Of a stretch of DNA of 35,190 nucleotides, positions 25,240 through 34,147 are shown piece by piece. Both the position numbers and the translations under genes were made by a program. How positions within the stretch are numbered: position 1 is the stretch's first letter; each line of letters opens with the position of its first letter. The notes under the pieces are model-generated. The model saw only the letters and a list, made by a program, of their open reading frames with translations, searched no databases and was not told the DNA's origin. This DNA comes from Dyella sp. ASV21 (GTDB taxonomy: Bacteria; Pseudomonadota; Gammaproteobacteria; Xanthomonadales; Rhodanobacteraceae), in assembly GCF_016428975.1 (NCBI RefSeq), contig NZ_JAELTT010000047.1, forward strand, positions 1 through 35,190, read 5' to 3'.

Positions 25240-26669
25240 ATACGCGACCGAACGCCTGGCATTCGGCCATCTCGCGGCTGATCCTGATCTATGGCGCGCT
25301 GTTCGCCTTTTGGGGCTTCGTGCTGGTCGGGGTGATCCAGTGGGAAACCACGCGCTACCTCAATACCGTGATCGACCAGATGCTGGTGCAGCGCATGCAC
25401 TACATGGCCTCGACCGATCCCGAGCGCCTGCCCACAACCGTGGACGCCGCGGCGGCCATCGATCCGCACGGCATCATGTCGGTGGGCCTGTTCGATCGTG
25501 ACCACCAGCCGCTGGCGGGCAACATCGATCACCTGCCCAGCTCATTGCCGCGCGACGGTCAGGTGCATTTGCTGCAACATGGGTTGCCGCGCCCCGATCG
25601 CGATGCCGAGCGCGTGCGGGCGCGCGGATTGGCGAACACGCTGCCCAATGGCGACATCCTGGTGATCGCCAAGGACACCAGCACCATCGATGGCATCGGC
25701 GCGATCATTCGTCGCGCCCTGCTGTGGGGTGTGTCATTGACCATCATTCCGGGCCTGCTGGGCGGCTTCCTGCTTCGCCGCGGGCCGGAGAAGCGCATTC
25801 GCACCCTTCAGGCAGCCACCGACCCGATTCGTCAAGGCGATCTGTCCAAGCGCCTGCCGGTCAGCCGGCGCGGCGACGAACTCGATCAGCTGGCGGGCAT
25901 CGTCAATACCATGTTGGGCGAGATCGAGCGCCTGATGAATGAAGTGAAAGGCGTATGCGACAACATCGCCCACGACCTGCGTACGCCGCTCACGCGCCTG
26001 CGCGCTCGACTGTATCGGACGCAGCAGCAATTGGAGGGCCAGCCGGAGGCCGGGCTGGTGGAAGCCTGCCTGGTGGATATCGACGCCGTATTGCTGCGGT
26101 TCCGCGCCTTGCTGCGCGTATCGGAGCTGGAGGATCGCCATCGCGCAGCCTGCTTCGATGAAGTGGATATCGGCCAGGTACTGCGGCAGGTGCACGAGTT
26201 CTACGCACCGGTGGCGGAAGATCGCGGCCAGCCGTTCGAGCTGGAGCTGCAGTCGCTGGCGCCGGTGCGCGCCGATGCACATCTGCTGTTCGAGGCGTTG
26301 GCCAATCTGGTCGGTAACGCGATCAAGTTCACCCCGCCGGGTGGTGCGGTAAAGCTGCGCGCCAGCATGGACAAGCGCGGTCCGCGAGTGGACATCATCG
26401 ATAGTGGCCCTGGTATTCCCGCCGACGAGCGCGACGCCGTGACGCGTCGCTTCTATCGCGGCGACAACACCCGCACCACGGCGGGCTCGGGGCTGGGCCT
26501 GAGTATCGTCAGTGCGATCGTGCGCCTGCACGGCTACGCGCTGGATATCGGTGAGGCAAGCAGTACCGGCGCACGCCTCACTTTGTATTGCTATGCGCTG
26601 GCGCCGGGCGAGAAGCCCGGCACCTGCCTGTCGCGTACCGTGCCGGAAGTCACGCCCGCCACGGCTTGA
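25236..26669 (+). CDS. Sensor histidine kinase paired with the OmpR-family regulator
   Basis: The 477-residue kinase has TM1 (about 15-35), a small periplasmic sensor (36-155), TM2 (160-180), HAMP (180-235), HisKA with His246 (CDNIAHDLRTPLTRLRARL) and HATPase (NLVGNAIKFTPPGG, DSGPGIPADE, GSGLGLSIVSAI). The layout resembles QseC/PmrB/CzcS-type kinases of the EnvZ class. It starts at ATG 25236, four bases inside the regulator gene. The signal is unknown; a toxic compound handled by the downstream pump is a reasonable guess. Confidence 0.95.
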   Translation: MNTRPNAWHSAISRLILIYGALFAFWGFVLVGVIQWETTRYLNTVIDQMLVQRMHYMASTDPERLPTTVDAAAAIDPHGIMSVGLFDRDHQPLAGNIDHLPSSLPRDGQVHLLQHGLPRPDRDAERVRARGLANTLPNGDILVIAKDTSTIDGIGAIIRRALLWGVSLTIIPGLLGGFLLRRGPEKRIRTLQAATDPIRQGDLSKRLPVSRRGDELDQLAGIVNTMLGEIERLMNEVKGVCDNIAHDLRTPLTRLRARLYRTQQQLEGQPEAGLVEACLVDIDAVLLRFRALLRVSELEDRHRAACFDEVDIGQVLRQVHEFYAPVAEDRGQPFELELQSLAPVRADAHLLFEALANLVGNAIKFTPPGGAVKLRASMDKRGPRVDIIDSGPGIPADERDAVTRRFYRGDNTRTTAGSGLGLSIVSAIVRLHGYALDIGEASSTGARLTLYCYALAPGEKPGTCLSRTVPEVTPATA

Positions 26670-26688
26670 CCGATCCGTCGGCCGTAAC

Positions 26689-26704
26689 ATGAAAATATCT
26701 TCAT
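26689..26704. promoter_or_regulatory. AT-rich near-palindrome upstream of the efflux operon
   Basis: ATGAAAATATCTTCAT equals its reverse complement at 14 of 16 positions. It stands out as AT-rich in a GC-rich surround, 80 bp before the permease start and just after the kinase gene. It is a candidate operator or -10 region. Confidence 0.4.
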
Positions 26705-26783
26705 GCGCACGGATGATCTGCGCGCATCAAGCCCGTGCGAAAATTTGCCGCGACGCATCATTTCGCGCACGGAAATCCCCCGC

Positions 26784-29700
26784 ATGCTTGGCATCGTCCG
26801 GATCGCGCTTACGCGGCCCTATACCTTTGTTGTTTTCGCGCTGTTGATCCTTATCGCCGGTGTCATGTCGGCGGTACGCACGCCCACGGACATCTTCCCG
26901 GAGATCAACATCCCGGTGATTGCGGTGTCCTGGCAGTTCACCGGCATGACGCCCGACCAGATGGCCGGACGCATGAACACGCCGTTCGAGCGCACGCTCA
27001 CTACCACGGTCAACGACATCGAGCACATCGAGTCGGAATCGATCAATGGTATGGGCATCACCAAGATCTTCTTTCAGCCGGGCGTGAACATTGCCGTCGC
27101 CAATGCCCAGGTAACGGCCATTGCGCAGACCCTGCTCAAGCAGATGCCGGCCGGCGCGACGCCGCCGCTGATCGTCAACTACAACGCCTCGACGGTGCCG
27201 ATCCTGCAGCTGGCGCTGTCGGGGAAGGGGCTGTCCGAGCAGCAGCTGAGCGATCTGGGTCTGAACCTGTTGCGCCCGCAATTGGTGACGGTGCCAGGGG
27301 CGGCTATTCCGTATCCGTTTGGCGGCAAGACGCGCCAGATCCAGTTCGACGTGGACCCGGCAGCGCTGCAGGCGCGCGGGTTGTCTGCGCAGGATGTGGC
27401 CAATGCGCTGGCCGCGCAGCAGCAGATAAGCCCGATCGGCACGCAGAAGATCGGCAAGTACGAATACGTGATGGAGCTGAACAACGCGGCCGTCCATGTG
27501 CAGGAACTGGAAGACCTGCCGATCAAGAGCGTCAACGGCACCACTATCTATATCCGCGACGTGGCGCATGTGCGCGACGGCAGCCCGCCGCAGACCAACG
27601 TGGTGCATGTGGACGGCGTGCGTTCCACGTTGCTCTCGGTGCTGAAGAATGGCTCCACGTCCACGCTTGCCATCGTGGCCGGCGTGCGCGAGAAGCTCGC
27701 CGGCATGAAGGAGGCTTTGCCGGATGAACTCACCGTGTCGCCGATTGGTGACCAATCGGTGTTCGTGCGCGCCTCCATCGATGGCGTGGTGCGCGAGGGC
27801 ATCATCGCGGCGGCGCTGACCAGCTTGATGATTCTGCTGTTCCTCGGTAGCTGGCGTTCCACGCTGATCATCACCACATCGATCCCGCTGGCGGTGCTGG
27901 GCTCGGTGTTCACGCTGTCGGCCATCGGCCAGACGCTCAACATCATGACGCTGGGTGGTCTGGCGCTGGCGGTGGGCATCCTGGTGGACGAAGCCACCGT
28001 GACCATCGAGAACATCAACTGGCATCTGGAGCAGGGCAAGGACGTGGTGACCGCCATCGTCGACGGCTCGGCGCAGATCGTGGTGCCGGCCTTCGTCTCG
28101 CTGCTGTGCATCTGTATCGTGTTCGTGCCGATGTTCTTCCTGCCGGGCGTGGCACGCTTCCTGTTCGTGCCGATGGCCGAGGCGGTGATCTTTGCGATGA
28201 TCTTCTCGTTCATCCTGTCGCGAACGCTGGTGCTGACGATGGCCAAGTACCTGCTGCATGCCTATCCGAAGACCACCGACGAGCATGGCCAGCATCTGCC
28301 GCTGCCGCCGCCGAAGACGGCGCTGGGCCGCTTCCAGCGCGGTTTCGTCGATCGCTTCGAGCGCATTCGTGCCGGCTATAGCGGCCTGCTGGACCTGGCC
28401 CTGCAGCATCGCAAAGTGTTCGTGATTGGCTTCCTGGGTTTTGTGCTGCTCTCGTTTGCCTTGTTGCCGGGCCTGGGCAGCAATTTCTTCCCTGATGTCG
28501 ATGGCGGCCAGATCCTGGTGCACGCCCGCGCCCCGGTGGGTACGCGCGTGGAAGTGACCGCGGCCGAGTTCGCCGATATCGAAAAAGCCGTTCGTCAGGT
28601 GATTCCGCCGAACGAGCTCGAGGCGATGGTCGATAACATCGGCCTGTACAGCAGCTCGATCAACACCATCTACAACAACACCGGCGAAGTCGGCGAACAG
28701 GATGGAGATATCCAGATCTCGCTGAAGGAAGGCCACCGCCCCAGCGCCGAGTACGTACGCATCCTGCGCGAGAAGCTGCCCCGCCTGTTCCCGGGCACCA
28801 CATTCTCGTTCCCGCCGGCGGACATCGTCAGCCAGATCCTGAACTTCGGCTCGCCCGCGCCGATCGATTTGCAGATACGCGGTTTCCACCTGAGCCAGAA
28901 CTTCGACTACGCCAACCTGTTGCTCAACAAGATCCGCAAGATCCCGGGCGTGGCGGATGCGCGCATCCAGCAATCGCAGGCCGAGCCGGCGTTTCATATC
29001 AACGTGGATCGCACACGTGCGCAATTGCTGGGGCTGACCGAAGCGGACGTCACCAGCAGCCTGGTAGCCGATCTCTCCGGTACGGCGCAGGTGTCGCCCA
29101 CGTACTGGCTGAATCCGGATAACGGCGTGACCTATCCCATCTCGGCGCAGGTGCCGCAGTACCGTCTCGACTCGCTGGCGTCGCTGAGCAATTTGCCCAT
29201 CACCGCCAAGAGCGGCGGTAGTCCGCAGGTGTTGGGCGCACTGGCGGACATCACGCGCTCGCATAGCAACATCGTGGTCAGCCAGTACAACATCCAGTCG
29301 ATGGTAGAGATTTTCGCCACCACGCAGGGGCGCGACCTCGGCGCGGTATCGGCGGATATCCAGAAGCTGCTCAAGGACACCGCTTCGGCCAAGCCCAAGG
29401 GCGCCAACGTGGCCTTGCTGGGCCAGGTTCAGACCATGAACGATGCCTACTCCGGTTTGCTTCTGGGGCTGCTCGGTTCGGGTGTACTGGTGTATCTGCT
29501 GATCGTGGTGAACTTCCAGTCGTGGTCCGATCCGTTCGTCATCGTCACCGCGCTGCCCGCGGCCTTGGCCGGCATTGTGTGGATGCTGTTCGTCACCGGT
29601 ACCACCTTGTCGGTGCCCGCGCTGACGGGCGCCATCATGTGCATGGGCGTGGCAACCGCCAACTCGGTGCTGGTGGTGAGCTTCTGTCGCGAACGCCTGG

Positions 29701-29987
29701 ATGTGCACGGCGATGCCACGCTGGCCGCGCGCGAAGCGGGCTTTGTGCGCTTCCGTCCGGTGTTGATGACCGCGCTCGCCATGATCATCGGCATGGTGCC
29801 GATGGCGCTGGGCCTGGGCGATGGCGGTGAGCAGAATGCGCCGCTGGGCCGCGCGGTGATCGGCGGCCTGCTGTTCGCCACCACCGCCACGTTGATCTTT
29901 GTTCCTGTCGTCTTTTCCATCGTGCATGCGCGGCGTGGCCGCGCGTCTGATTCGGCCGTCACTGCCGGAGAGCCTGTCCATGTCTGA
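26784..29987 (+). CDS. RND efflux pump permease
   Basis: The 1067-residue inner-membrane proton antiporter has the two-fold RND layout: TM1 (13-31), a porter domain (32-330), TM helices around 335-545, a second periplasmic loop and a second TM set. The TM4 charge motif reads VDEATVTIEN (Asp402-Glu403) where AcrB has Asp-Asp, and the TM10 position of AcrB Lys940 is Ala959 in GVATANSVLVV. It may belong to an RND subgroup with a changed proton relay. ATG 26784 is chosen because TM1 begins right after it. It overlaps the adaptor gene by eight bases. The substrate cannot be read from sequence. Confidence 0.95.
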   Translation: MLGIVRIALTRPYTFVVFALLILIAGVMSAVRTPTDIFPEINIPVIAVSWQFTGMTPDQMAGRMNTPFERTLTTTVNDIEHIESESINGMGITKIFFQPGVNIAVANAQVTAIAQTLLKQMPAGATPPLIVNYNASTVPILQLALSGKGLSEQQLSDLGLNLLRPQLVTVPGAAIPYPFGGKTRQIQFDVDPAALQARGLSAQDVANALAAQQQISPIGTQKIGKYEYVMELNNAAVHVQELEDLPIKSVNGTTIYIRDVAHVRDGSPPQTNVVHVDGVRSTLLSVLKNGSTSTLAIVAGVREKLAGMKEALPDELTVSPIGDQSVFVRASIDGVVREGIIAAALTSLMILLFLGSWRSTLIITTSIPLAVLGSVFTLSAIGQTLNIMTLGGLALAVGILVDEATVTIENINWHLEQGKDVVTAIVDGSAQIVVPAFVSLLCICIVFVPMFFLPGVARFLFVPMAEAVIFAMIFSFILSRTLVLTMAKYLLHAYPKTTDEHGQHLPLPPPKTALGRFQRGFVDRFERIRAGYSGLLDLALQHRKVFVIGFLGFVLLSFALLPGLGSNFFPDVDGGQILVHARAPVGTRVEVTAAEFADIEKAVRQVIPPNELEAMVDNIGLYSSSINTIYNNTGEVGEQDGDIQISLKEGHRPSAEYVRILREKLPRLFPGTTFSFPPADIVSQILNFGSPAPIDLQIRGFHLSQNFDYANLLLNKIRKIPGVADARIQQSQAEPAFHINVDRTRAQLLGLTEADVTSSLVADLSGTAQVSPTYWLNPDNGVTYPISAQVPQYRLDSLASLSNLPITAKSGGSPQVLGALADITRSHSNIVVSQYNIQSMVEIFATTQGRDLGAVSADIQKLLKDTASAKPKGANVALLGQVQTMNDAYSGLLLGLLGSGVLVYLLIVVNFQSWSDPFVIVTALPAALAGIVWMLFVTGTTLSVPALTGAIMCMGVATANSVLVVSFCRERLDVHGDATLAAREAGFVRFRPVLMTALAMIIGMVPMALGLGDGGEQNAPLGRAVIGGLLFATTATLIFVPVVFSIVHARRGRASDSAVTAGEPVHV

Positions 29988-31176
29988 GCATCTCACCCCG
30001 CTTCCGGAGACTTCGCTGTCGCCGCGTCGCCTGCGTCTGGCCGCCCTGATCGGTGCGGTCCTGTTCGGCTCCATCGTGGTGATTGGCGTGGGTGTGCGCA
30101 TCTCCCATGCGCGCAACCTGCGACAGTGGACCGACGAGCAGGCCATTCCTTCCGTCGTGGTGTCGCACCCCGACGCCATCGACGGCAAGGCGCCGCTGGA
30201 GTTGCCGGCACAGATGGATGCGTTCACCAATGCACCCATCTATGCACGCACCAGCGGTTATCTGAAATCCTGGAACAAGGACATCGGTGCGCCGGTGAAG
30301 GCGGGCGACCTGCTTGCCGTCATCGATACGCCGGACCTCGACCAGCAGCTGCTGCAGGCCCAGGCGGATGTCGCCACTGCCCGCGCCAACGCCTCGCTTG
30401 CGGCCACCACCGCCAAGCGCTGGCAGGTGCTGCACGCGACGGATCCGGATTCGGTATCGCAGCAATCGGTGGATCAGTACAACGGTGATCTTGCCGCCAA
30501 ACAGGCACAGGTCACCGCGGCGCAGGCCAATCTCGATCGCCTGAAGGCACTCAAGTCGTACGCTCGTATCGTGGCGCCGTTCGATGGGCGCCTCACCGCA
30601 CGCAACACCGATGTGGGTGCTTTGGTGACGGCGGACAGCAGCGGCACGCCCATGTTCACCGTGGCGGACACCAGCAAGCTGCGCGTATATGTGCGTGTGC
30701 CGCAGGTCTATGCACCGGGCATCCATCGCGGTGACCAAGCCACGCTGACCGTGCCCGAATACCCGGGCAAAACCTTCACCGCCAAGGTTGAGGCGGATGC
30801 GCGCTCGATCACGCCAACCTCTGGCACCACCCTGGTGCAGCTGGTGGTGGATAATCCCGATGGGCGCCTGCTGCCGAGCAGCTACGCCAGCGTGAGCTTC
30901 AACCTGGTCGCCGATACGCAAGGCGTGCGCGTACCGGCCGAAGCGCTGATCTTCGACGACAAGGGGTTGCATGTGGCCACGCTCGATAGCGACGACCATG
31001 TGCAGTTCAAGACCGTCACGATCCGTCGCGATTACGGCAAAACCATCGAATTGGGCTCGGGTCTGAGCAGCAGCGATCGGGTGATCGTCAATCCGCCCGA
31101 TGGTCTGGCCAGTGGCGATCAGGTGCGCATCGCCAAGAACCCGCAGCCGGCGGCGAAGCCCCATGAGAAAGTCTAA
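29980..31176 (+). CDS. RND periplasmic adaptor (membrane fusion protein)
   Basis: The 398-residue adaptor has an N-terminal signal anchor (about 20-40), a lipoyl half-motif (IYARTSGYLKSWNKDIGAPV), a short coiled-coil hairpin (LDQQLLQAQADVATARANAS through QAQVTAAQANLDRLKAL), the second lipoyl half (ARIVAPFDGRLTARNTDVGA), a beta-barrel and a membrane-proximal domain (VRVPAEALIF). It bridges permease and outer-membrane channel. GGAG lies eight bases before the ATG at 29980, inside the permease gene. It overlaps the outer-membrane gene by 14 bases. Confidence 0.94.
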   Translation: MSEHLTPLPETSLSPRRLRLAALIGAVLFGSIVVIGVGVRISHARNLRQWTDEQAIPSVVVSHPDAIDGKAPLELPAQMDAFTNAPIYARTSGYLKSWNKDIGAPVKAGDLLAVIDTPDLDQQLLQAQADVATARANASLAATTAKRWQVLHATDPDSVSQQSVDQYNGDLAAKQAQVTAAQANLDRLKALKSYARIVAPFDGRLTARNTDVGALVTADSSGTPMFTVADTSKLRVYVRVPQVYAPGIHRGDQATLTVPEYPGKTFTAKVEADARSITPTSGTTLVQLVVDNPDGRLLPSSYASVSFNLVADTQGVRVPAEALIFDDKGLHVATLDSDDHVQFKTVTIRRDYGKTIELGSGLSSSDRVIVNPPDGLASGDQVRIAKNPQPAAKPHEKV

Positions 31177-32626
31177 GACGCTCGCATTGCTGATCGGCTC
31201 GACGCTGGCGCTCGGCGCCTGCTCGATGGCCCCCGCATACAAACCGCCGCAAGCGCCGGTGGATGCCAGCTACCAGAACGCCGGCCCGTGGACCTCGGCC
31301 GCACCGGCGGATCAACTGCCGCGCGAAGGCTGGTGGAAACTCTATGGCGATACGCGGCTGGACGATCTGGAGCAGCAATTGCTCGCGCATAACGCCGATC
31401 TGGCCGCAGCGCTCGCAAGCTATGAGCAATCGCGCGACTTCCTCGCCCAGGTGCGCGCCGATCTCTTTCCGCAGGTCTCCCTGGGCGCGGGCGCGCAGCG
31501 CAATCGCCAATCCTTGAATGCGCCGTTGCATGGCGCGACCTCGCCGGAGTACTACAACCAGTACTCGCTGACGGGGCAGGCCTCGTATGAAGTGGACCTG
31601 TGGGGCCGCGTACACGACAACGTGGCAGCAGGGCGCGCTTCCATGCAGGCGTCGGCGGCGGATCTGGCCTCGGTGCGCTTAAGCCTGGAAGCCTCGCTGG
31701 CTGACAGCTATCTCGTGCTGCTGGGCCTGGATCGCCAGATCGATCTGCTGCAAAAGAGCGTGGACGCTTATGAGCGCGCGTTGCAGCTCACCAAGACGCT
31801 GCAAGCAGGTGGCGCGGTATCCGGCCTGGATGTGGATCGCGCACAGACGCAGCTCTCCTCCACGCGCTCGCAGCTCTCGCAGACCAAGGCGCAGCGCGAT
31901 GTGTTGCAGCATGCCATTGCGGTGCTGGTGGGGCAGCCGGCGTCGAGCTTCGCGCTCGATCCCAAGACGGATCTGCCGAACTTGCCGGTGATTCCGGTGG
32001 GCTTGCCCTCCACGTTGCTGCAACGTCGCCCGGATATCGCCGCCGCCGAGCGGCGCACGGCGGAGGCCAATGCGCAGATCGGCGTGGCGCGCTCGGCTTT
32101 CTTTCCGTCGCTCAACTTGAGCGCGGGCAGCGGCTTTTCCAGCGGCGCGTGGGGCAACCTGCTCACGGCGCCCAGCCAGGTATGGGCATTGGGGCCGAGT
32201 CTATTGATGAATGTGTTCGATGGCGGTCGCCGCCGTGCTGAAGTCGCCGCCGCGCATGCCGCGTTCGACGAGGCCAGCGCGCACTATCGCGGCACCGTGC
32301 TCACCGCCTTCCAGCAGGTGGAAGACAACCAGTCGCAGTTGAAGAACTTCGGCAGCGCCCTGGTGGACCAGCAGGATGCGACCACGGCGGCCGACCGCAC
32401 GCTCAAATTGTCGATGGCGCTCTACAAGCAGGGCGCCAACAGCTACCTCGACGTGGTGACGGCGCAGGTGGCGTCGCTCGATGCCCACCTCACCTTGCTC
32501 GGCCTGCAGACCAGCCAGCTGCGCGCCAGCGTGGGCCTGGTGCGCGCGTTGGGCGGCGGTTGGTCCAGCGATGACCTCGCGCCGGCGCATCTGGCGCAGC
32601 AAGCCAAATCGCAGGACATGAAGTAA
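31163..32626 (+). CDS. Outer-membrane efflux lipoprotein (OprM/NodT family)
   Basis: The 487-residue TolC-type channel subunit has a lipoprotein signal with lipobox LGAC (Cys20), the NodT entry pattern MAPAYKPP, WWKLYGDTRLDDLEQQLLAH, and two repeats of outer-membrane strands plus coiled coil (SYEVDLWGRVHDNVAAGRAS; LLQRRPDIAAAERRTAEANA). It completes the permease-adaptor-channel set. Start ATG 31163 gives the lipoprotein signal directly. Confidence 0.94.
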   Translation: MRKSKTLALLIGSTLALGACSMAPAYKPPQAPVDASYQNAGPWTSAAPADQLPREGWWKLYGDTRLDDLEQQLLAHNADLAAALASYEQSRDFLAQVRADLFPQVSLGAGAQRNRQSLNAPLHGATSPEYYNQYSLTGQASYEVDLWGRVHDNVAAGRASMQASAADLASVRLSLEASLADSYLVLLGLDRQIDLLQKSVDAYERALQLTKTLQAGGAVSGLDVDRAQTQLSSTRSQLSQTKAQRDVLQHAIAVLVGQPASSFALDPKTDLPNLPVIPVGLPSTLLQRRPDIAAAERRTAEANAQIGVARSAFFPSLNLSAGSGFSSGAWGNLLTAPSQVWALGPSLLMNVFDGGRRRAEVAAAHAAFDEASAHYRGTVLTAFQQVEDNQSQLKNFGSALVDQQDATTAADRTLKLSMALYKQGANSYLDVVTAQVASLDAHLTLLGLQTSQLRASVGLVRALGGGWSSDDLAPAHLAQQAKSQDMK

Positions 32627-32628
32627 AA

Positions 32629-32653
32629 CGCCCCGGGGCCGAAGCCCCGGGCG
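32629..32653 (+). terminator. Terminator of the efflux operon
   Basis: CCCGGGGC (32632-32639), loop CGAA, GCCCCGGG (32644-32651) form an 8-bp stem extended by outer G-C pairs with one bulged C. No T-run follows. Confidence 0.65.
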
Positions 32654-32711
32654 CGCATATCCGGCGCGGCGATTGATGACCACGACAGCCCGGCCCAGGC
32701 CGGGTTGTTCG

Positions 32712-32869
32712 AGGGCGTTCGCATATGACCGGTATAGAGCCACGATGCCGTTGACCTTGGCGATGTTGCGCGCGTCCTTTTGAGGGCTACCGAAATTCAC
32801 GGTTGCCGCCACTTGCCCGAAGGATTCGCAGCGTCAGTAGACGAGCACCGCGTTACTGACGATCTGGAT
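32712..32869 (-). pseudogene. Broken copy of the 3' part of the GH19-like toxin gene
   Basis: On the minus strand this segment is closely similar to the effector gene at 34240-34395. Translated, it reads IQIVSNAVLVY, an in-frame TGA (the intact gene has TAC, Tyr, there), then RCESFGQVAATVNFGSPQKD and a stretch ending YANAL, where similarity stops near 32712. It follows the second immunity-like gene's stop codon directly. No matching immunity gene follows it. It is a remnant of a third duplicated unit. Confidence 0.85.
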
Positions 32870-33475
32870 TCACGGACTGCTCGATGAGCTAGCGGGTGTG
32901 GGCGTGTCGATGAACTCGATGCTCTCTAGCAACTTGATGACCTGCGGAAGCGTCGTTTCCTTGGGCCATTTGAGATAGGTCACGGTTTGTACCGAGCCGC
33001 ACAGTGCGAGCTGTCCGTGGGGAATGCAGAAATTAAAAGACCGCGAACGCCTGTCTTCGTCCCCATTGATGTCGTCCTGGGTGACGCCGCCACCCTCCCA
33101 TCCTTGGCCGTGCAAAGGGTAGAACGTTGTGTGTTGTTCTTTGATGCCGAGATTGTCTGGTGATGGATCGATGGTCCAGCCTTTGGGTGTCATTTGCATA
33201 CCGGCGCGATCGGAGTACGTTTTCGCGGTCGCCGGATTCTGGCAACTGAACTGAATCCATGTCTCATAACGATGCTCAGCTTTGGGGCTGATGTTGGCAA
33301 AGTACGCGGCTCCATTGGGGCCTGTGGTTCTCCCGTGATAAGGGTCTTTCAATCGAAAATGGCAGGCGTCAAACGAGTATTCGATATCAATGGCATGAAT
33401 GACGTCTTGCTGTTTAGCGCAGGCAGTCATTGACAAGCAATACAAGAGAGCCGCCCATATCGTTTTATCACTCAT
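32870..33475 (-). CDS. Immunity-like lipoprotein, copy 2
   Basis: The 201-residue product has a lipoprotein signal ending at a Cys (LSMTAC, about residue 18) and a mature part clearly paralogous to the next gene: FDACHFRLKDPYHGR, DTWIQFSC-like ETWIQFSC, GWTID, TTFYPLHGQGWEGG, FNFCIPHGQLALCGS, and a shared C-terminus from WPKETTLPQVIKLLESIEFI to SSSSP. Several Cys are conserved, suggesting disulfides in the periplasm. GGAGG lies eight bases before ATG 33475. A position after remnants of a cell-wall hydrolase gene suggests a periplasmic immunity protein, perhaps now orphaned. I recognise no named family. Confidence 0.7.
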   Translation of the reverse strand: MSDKTIWAALLYCLSMTACAKQQDVIHAIDIEYSFDACHFRLKDPYHGRTTGPNGAAYFANISPKAEHRYETWIQFSCQNPATAKTYSDRAGMQMTPKGWTIDPSPDNLGIKEQHTTFYPLHGQGWEGGGVTQDDINGDEDRRSRSFNFCIPHGQLALCGSVQTVTYLKWPKETTLPQVIKLLESIEFIDTPTPASSSSSP

Positions 33476-33523
33476 CACGATTTCCTCCGCTCATATCCCT
33501 CGGGCAATACTGACGATCTGGAT
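33475..33523 (-). pseudogene. Deletion scar of a duplicated toxin 3' end between the two lipoprotein genes
   Basis: After the copy-1 stop codon the minus strand reads ATCCAGATCGTCAGTA (33523-33508), as in the effector (IQIVS). A jump follows, then codons for PEGYERRKS and TGA, matching the effector's last residues PEGFERRKP. About 60 codons between the two pieces are missing and the frame is lost. The tail still supplies the ribosome site of copy 2. Confidence 0.85.
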
Positions 33524-34147
33524 TCACGGGCTGCTCGATGAGCTAGCGGGTACGGGCGTGTCAATGAACTCGATGCTCTCTAGCAACTTGATGACCTGCG
33601 GAAGCGTTGTTTCCTTGGGCCACATCAGGTAAGCCACGTTCTGGATCGAACCGCAAAGTGCGAGCTGCTCATGCGGAATGCAGAAATTGAAGGCGCGCGT
33701 ACGCCTAGTCTCGTCGCCATCCGTATCGTCCTGCGTTGTTCCGGCGCCTTCCCAACCGCTTCCGTGTAGTGCGTAGAACGTTGTTCGGGGACTCGGGAAG
33801 GCAGGGTCCTCCTTGGACGTATCCAAGACCCATCCGCGAGGGGTCAACTTAATGCTGGCGCTTTCCAGGTACGTCTTCGCCGTCGCCGAATGCTCGCAAC
33901 TGAATTGAATCCACGTATCAAACGGATGGTGCGCTTTGGGGTTGATGGTCCCGTGATAGTTTGCAATTCGTGGCGCCCCTCCATCGGTAGCCGCGCTGAG
34001 GCGGCCGTTGTAGGTGTCACGCATTGTGAAATGGCACTTATCAAAAGCCACATCTCTCACCACTACCTGCGGTGCATCGGGCTGCTTGCTGCAGGCGATG
34101 GTCGAAACACAGACCAGCACGGTGGCTATCAGGGTACGTCTATTCAT
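33524..34147 (-). CDS. Immunity-like lipoprotein, copy 1 (next to intact effector)
   Basis: The 207-residue product has a signal with lipobox-like STIAC (Cys about residue 19) and is paralogous to copy 2 along its whole length: FDKCHFTMRDTYNGR, FDTWIQFSCEHSATAKTYL, TTFYALHGSGWEGAG, FNFCIPHEQLALCGS, and the nearly identical last 35 residues. Its ATG at 34147 overlaps the effector TGA (TGATG), so toxin and lipoprotein are translationally coupled, the classic arrangement for an effector and its immunity protein. A lipoprotein in the periplasm fits protection from a peptidoglycan-attacking enzyme. The GTG one codon upstream is an alternative start. Confidence 0.72.
   Translation of the reverse strand: MNRRTLIATVLVCVSTIACSKQPDAPQVVVRDVAFDKCHFTMRDTYNGRLSAATDGGAPRIANYHGTINPKAHHPFDTWIQFSCEHSATAKTYLESASIKLTPRGWVLDTSKEDPAFPSPRTTFYALHGSGWEGAGTTQDDTDGDETRRTRAFNFCIPHEQLALCGSIQNVAYLMWPKETTLPQVIKLLESIEFIDTPVPASSSSSP

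Noticed and set aside
26727-30239. A very long open frame (about 1170 codons) on the minus strand
   Set aside because: It is antisense to the RND permease and adaptor genes, rich in His/Arg/Gln/Gly as expected from reversed GC-rich codons, and has no recognisable domain.
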